Shown: positions 63,393 through 64,000 of the stretch, piece by piece
Layout: each line of letters opens with the position of its first letter
How positions within the stretch are numbered: the stretch's first letter is position 1
Source: an uncultured Lachnospiraceae bacterium
GTDB lineage: Bacteria; Bacillota; Clostridia; Lachnospirales; Lachnospiraceae
NCBI GenBank assembly: GCA_910583605.1
Contig: CAJTXN010000001.1
Coordinates: forward strand, 434,001-498,000
Reading direction: 5' to 3'
Length of the DNA stretch: 64,000 nucleotides
Translations under genes and position numbers: made by a program
The notes under the pieces: model-generated
What the model was told of the DNA's origin: nothing
Seen by the model: only the letters and a program-made list of their open reading frames with translations
Database searches by the model: none

Positions 63393-64000
63393 TTATTCCA
63401 TACTATATTCATTATATATCTTTATCTCAACTCTTCTGTTCTGGGCTCTGCCTTCAGCAGTGTCATTACTTGCGATCGGATCATTTTCGCCTCTTCCGGA
63501 AGCCTTCATCTTCGCCATATCCAGTCCCTTATTTGAAACCAGATATGTCATTACCGATTTTGCCCTGCCGGTGGATAAATCCCAGTTGTCATCATATTTC
63601 GGATGTCCATATAATGGAACGTTATCGGTAAATCCGATTATCTCAACCATATTTGACCGATAATTTCGAAGTATATCTCCAACCTTATCTATCAACGGCC
63701 GGGAACTCGGAATAATCTCTACTTCCGCCGAATCAAATAACAATGCGCCATTCAGTGTGATCAGTACATACTGGGAATTAAACGTAATATCGATCTGATC
63801 TGATATCTGGTACTCATTTGCCTGTGATTCAATATATTCCGCCATTTCCTCTGATGCTTCCAGACCTTTGTTTTTTATAACTTCCATCAGCTGGTCGCCG
63901 TCATAGTTATATATATCCTCATTAATTGACGGAGCCGTTCCTTCATCATTCAGACCCAGATTCTGGTAAAAATCATCCAGTTCATTTAAATCATCCACAC
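63393..64000 (-). CDS. motB: Flagellar stator protein MotB, 5' part beyond the window
   Basis: The visible 202 residues include a linker and the OmpA-like peptidoglycan-binding domain: GALLFDSAEVEIIPSSRPLI, then VEIIGFTDNVPLYG, and NWDLSTGRAKSVMTYL with the NxxLSxxRA pattern. The N-terminal transmembrane helix and plug lie off the right edge, so the start is not in the window. fliL follows after about 80 bases. MotA is expected just upstream. Confidence 0.93.
   Translation of the reverse strand, partial: VDDLNELDDFYQNLGLNDEGTAPSINEDIYNYDGDQLMEVIKNKGLEASEEMAEYIESQANEYQISDQIDITFNSQYVLITLNGALLFDSAEVEIIPSSRPLIDKVGDILRNYRSNMVEIIGFTDNVPLYGHPKYDDNWDLSTGRAKSVMTYLVSNKGLDMAKMKASGRGENDPIASNDTAEGRAQNRRVEIKIYNEYSME

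Overview
The window reads as a chromosomal segment of a motile, low-GC, Gram-positive anaerobe, most likely a flagellated member of the Lachnospiraceae (Clostridia). This rests on the gene order of the PrkC/RsgA/Rpe/ThiN operon and the fla/che operon, on diaminopimelate-type wall genes (dapF, murE), on formate-tetrahydrofolate ligase, and on FapA, FliY and DUF6115-type flagellar accessory proteins next to rpsB-tsf. Genus assignment is inference. No rRNA, tRNA or CRISPR array was seen.

Layout. 1-0.6 kb: two inverted copies of a long-hairpin element whose stems covary. 0.7-1.8 kb: ychF with its own promoter and terminator. 1.9-4.3 kb: a frameshifted sensor kinase, two small membrane proteins and an intact LuxR-type response regulator. 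4.3-20.9 kb (all minus strand): a housekeeping series fhs, dapF, murE, folD, priA, def, fmt, rsmB, rlmN, prpC, prkC, rsgA, rpe, thiN, covering translation start and end, rRNA methylation, Ser/Thr signalling, ribosome assembly, wall synthesis and one-carbon metabolism. 20.9-27.6 kb: ftsK/spoIIIE, uppP, a ClpP-fold TepA-like protease and an IbrA/IbrB-like pair. 27.7-32.8 kb: a cytidylate-kinase-like protein, an MMPL transporter divergent from its likely TetR regulator, a TauE/SafE permease and a methyltransferase.

32.8-40.5 kb is an AT-rich accessory region full of broken genes: an ATPase remnant with a scrambled Walker A, a secreted protein of unknown role, two IS3-type transposase tails, a small gene with a strong promoter, a tyrosine-recombinase tail, and a parA with a nonsense codon. 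Within it lies an intact two-gene operon (37,668-40,001): an AAA/ORC-CDC6-like ATPase with a helix-hairpin-helix-like tail, and a HEPN-like protein with an R-x6-H motif. Clusters of a TTTGGGGGAT-like repeat and an imperfect 17-bp direct repeat lie near both ends of this segment, so I read it as a decayed integrative element that still carries an intact candidate conflict or defence cassette next to the tsf terminator. This is the best candidate for an undescribed system.

40.5-64 kb (all minus strand): tsf and rpsB with a recognisable promoter and leader, then the distal fla/che operon read from the right edge: motB (cut by the window), fliL, fliM, fliY, cheY, fliO, fliP, fliQ, fliR, flhB, flhA, flhF, flhG, pilZ, cheB, cheA, cheW, cheC, cheD, a small membrane protein, fliA, fapA, a small charged protein, a DUF6115-like protein and an MltG-LysM-like protein. 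These genes build the flagellar export gate and switch, place the flagellum, run chemotaxis and provide the late flagellar sigma factor.
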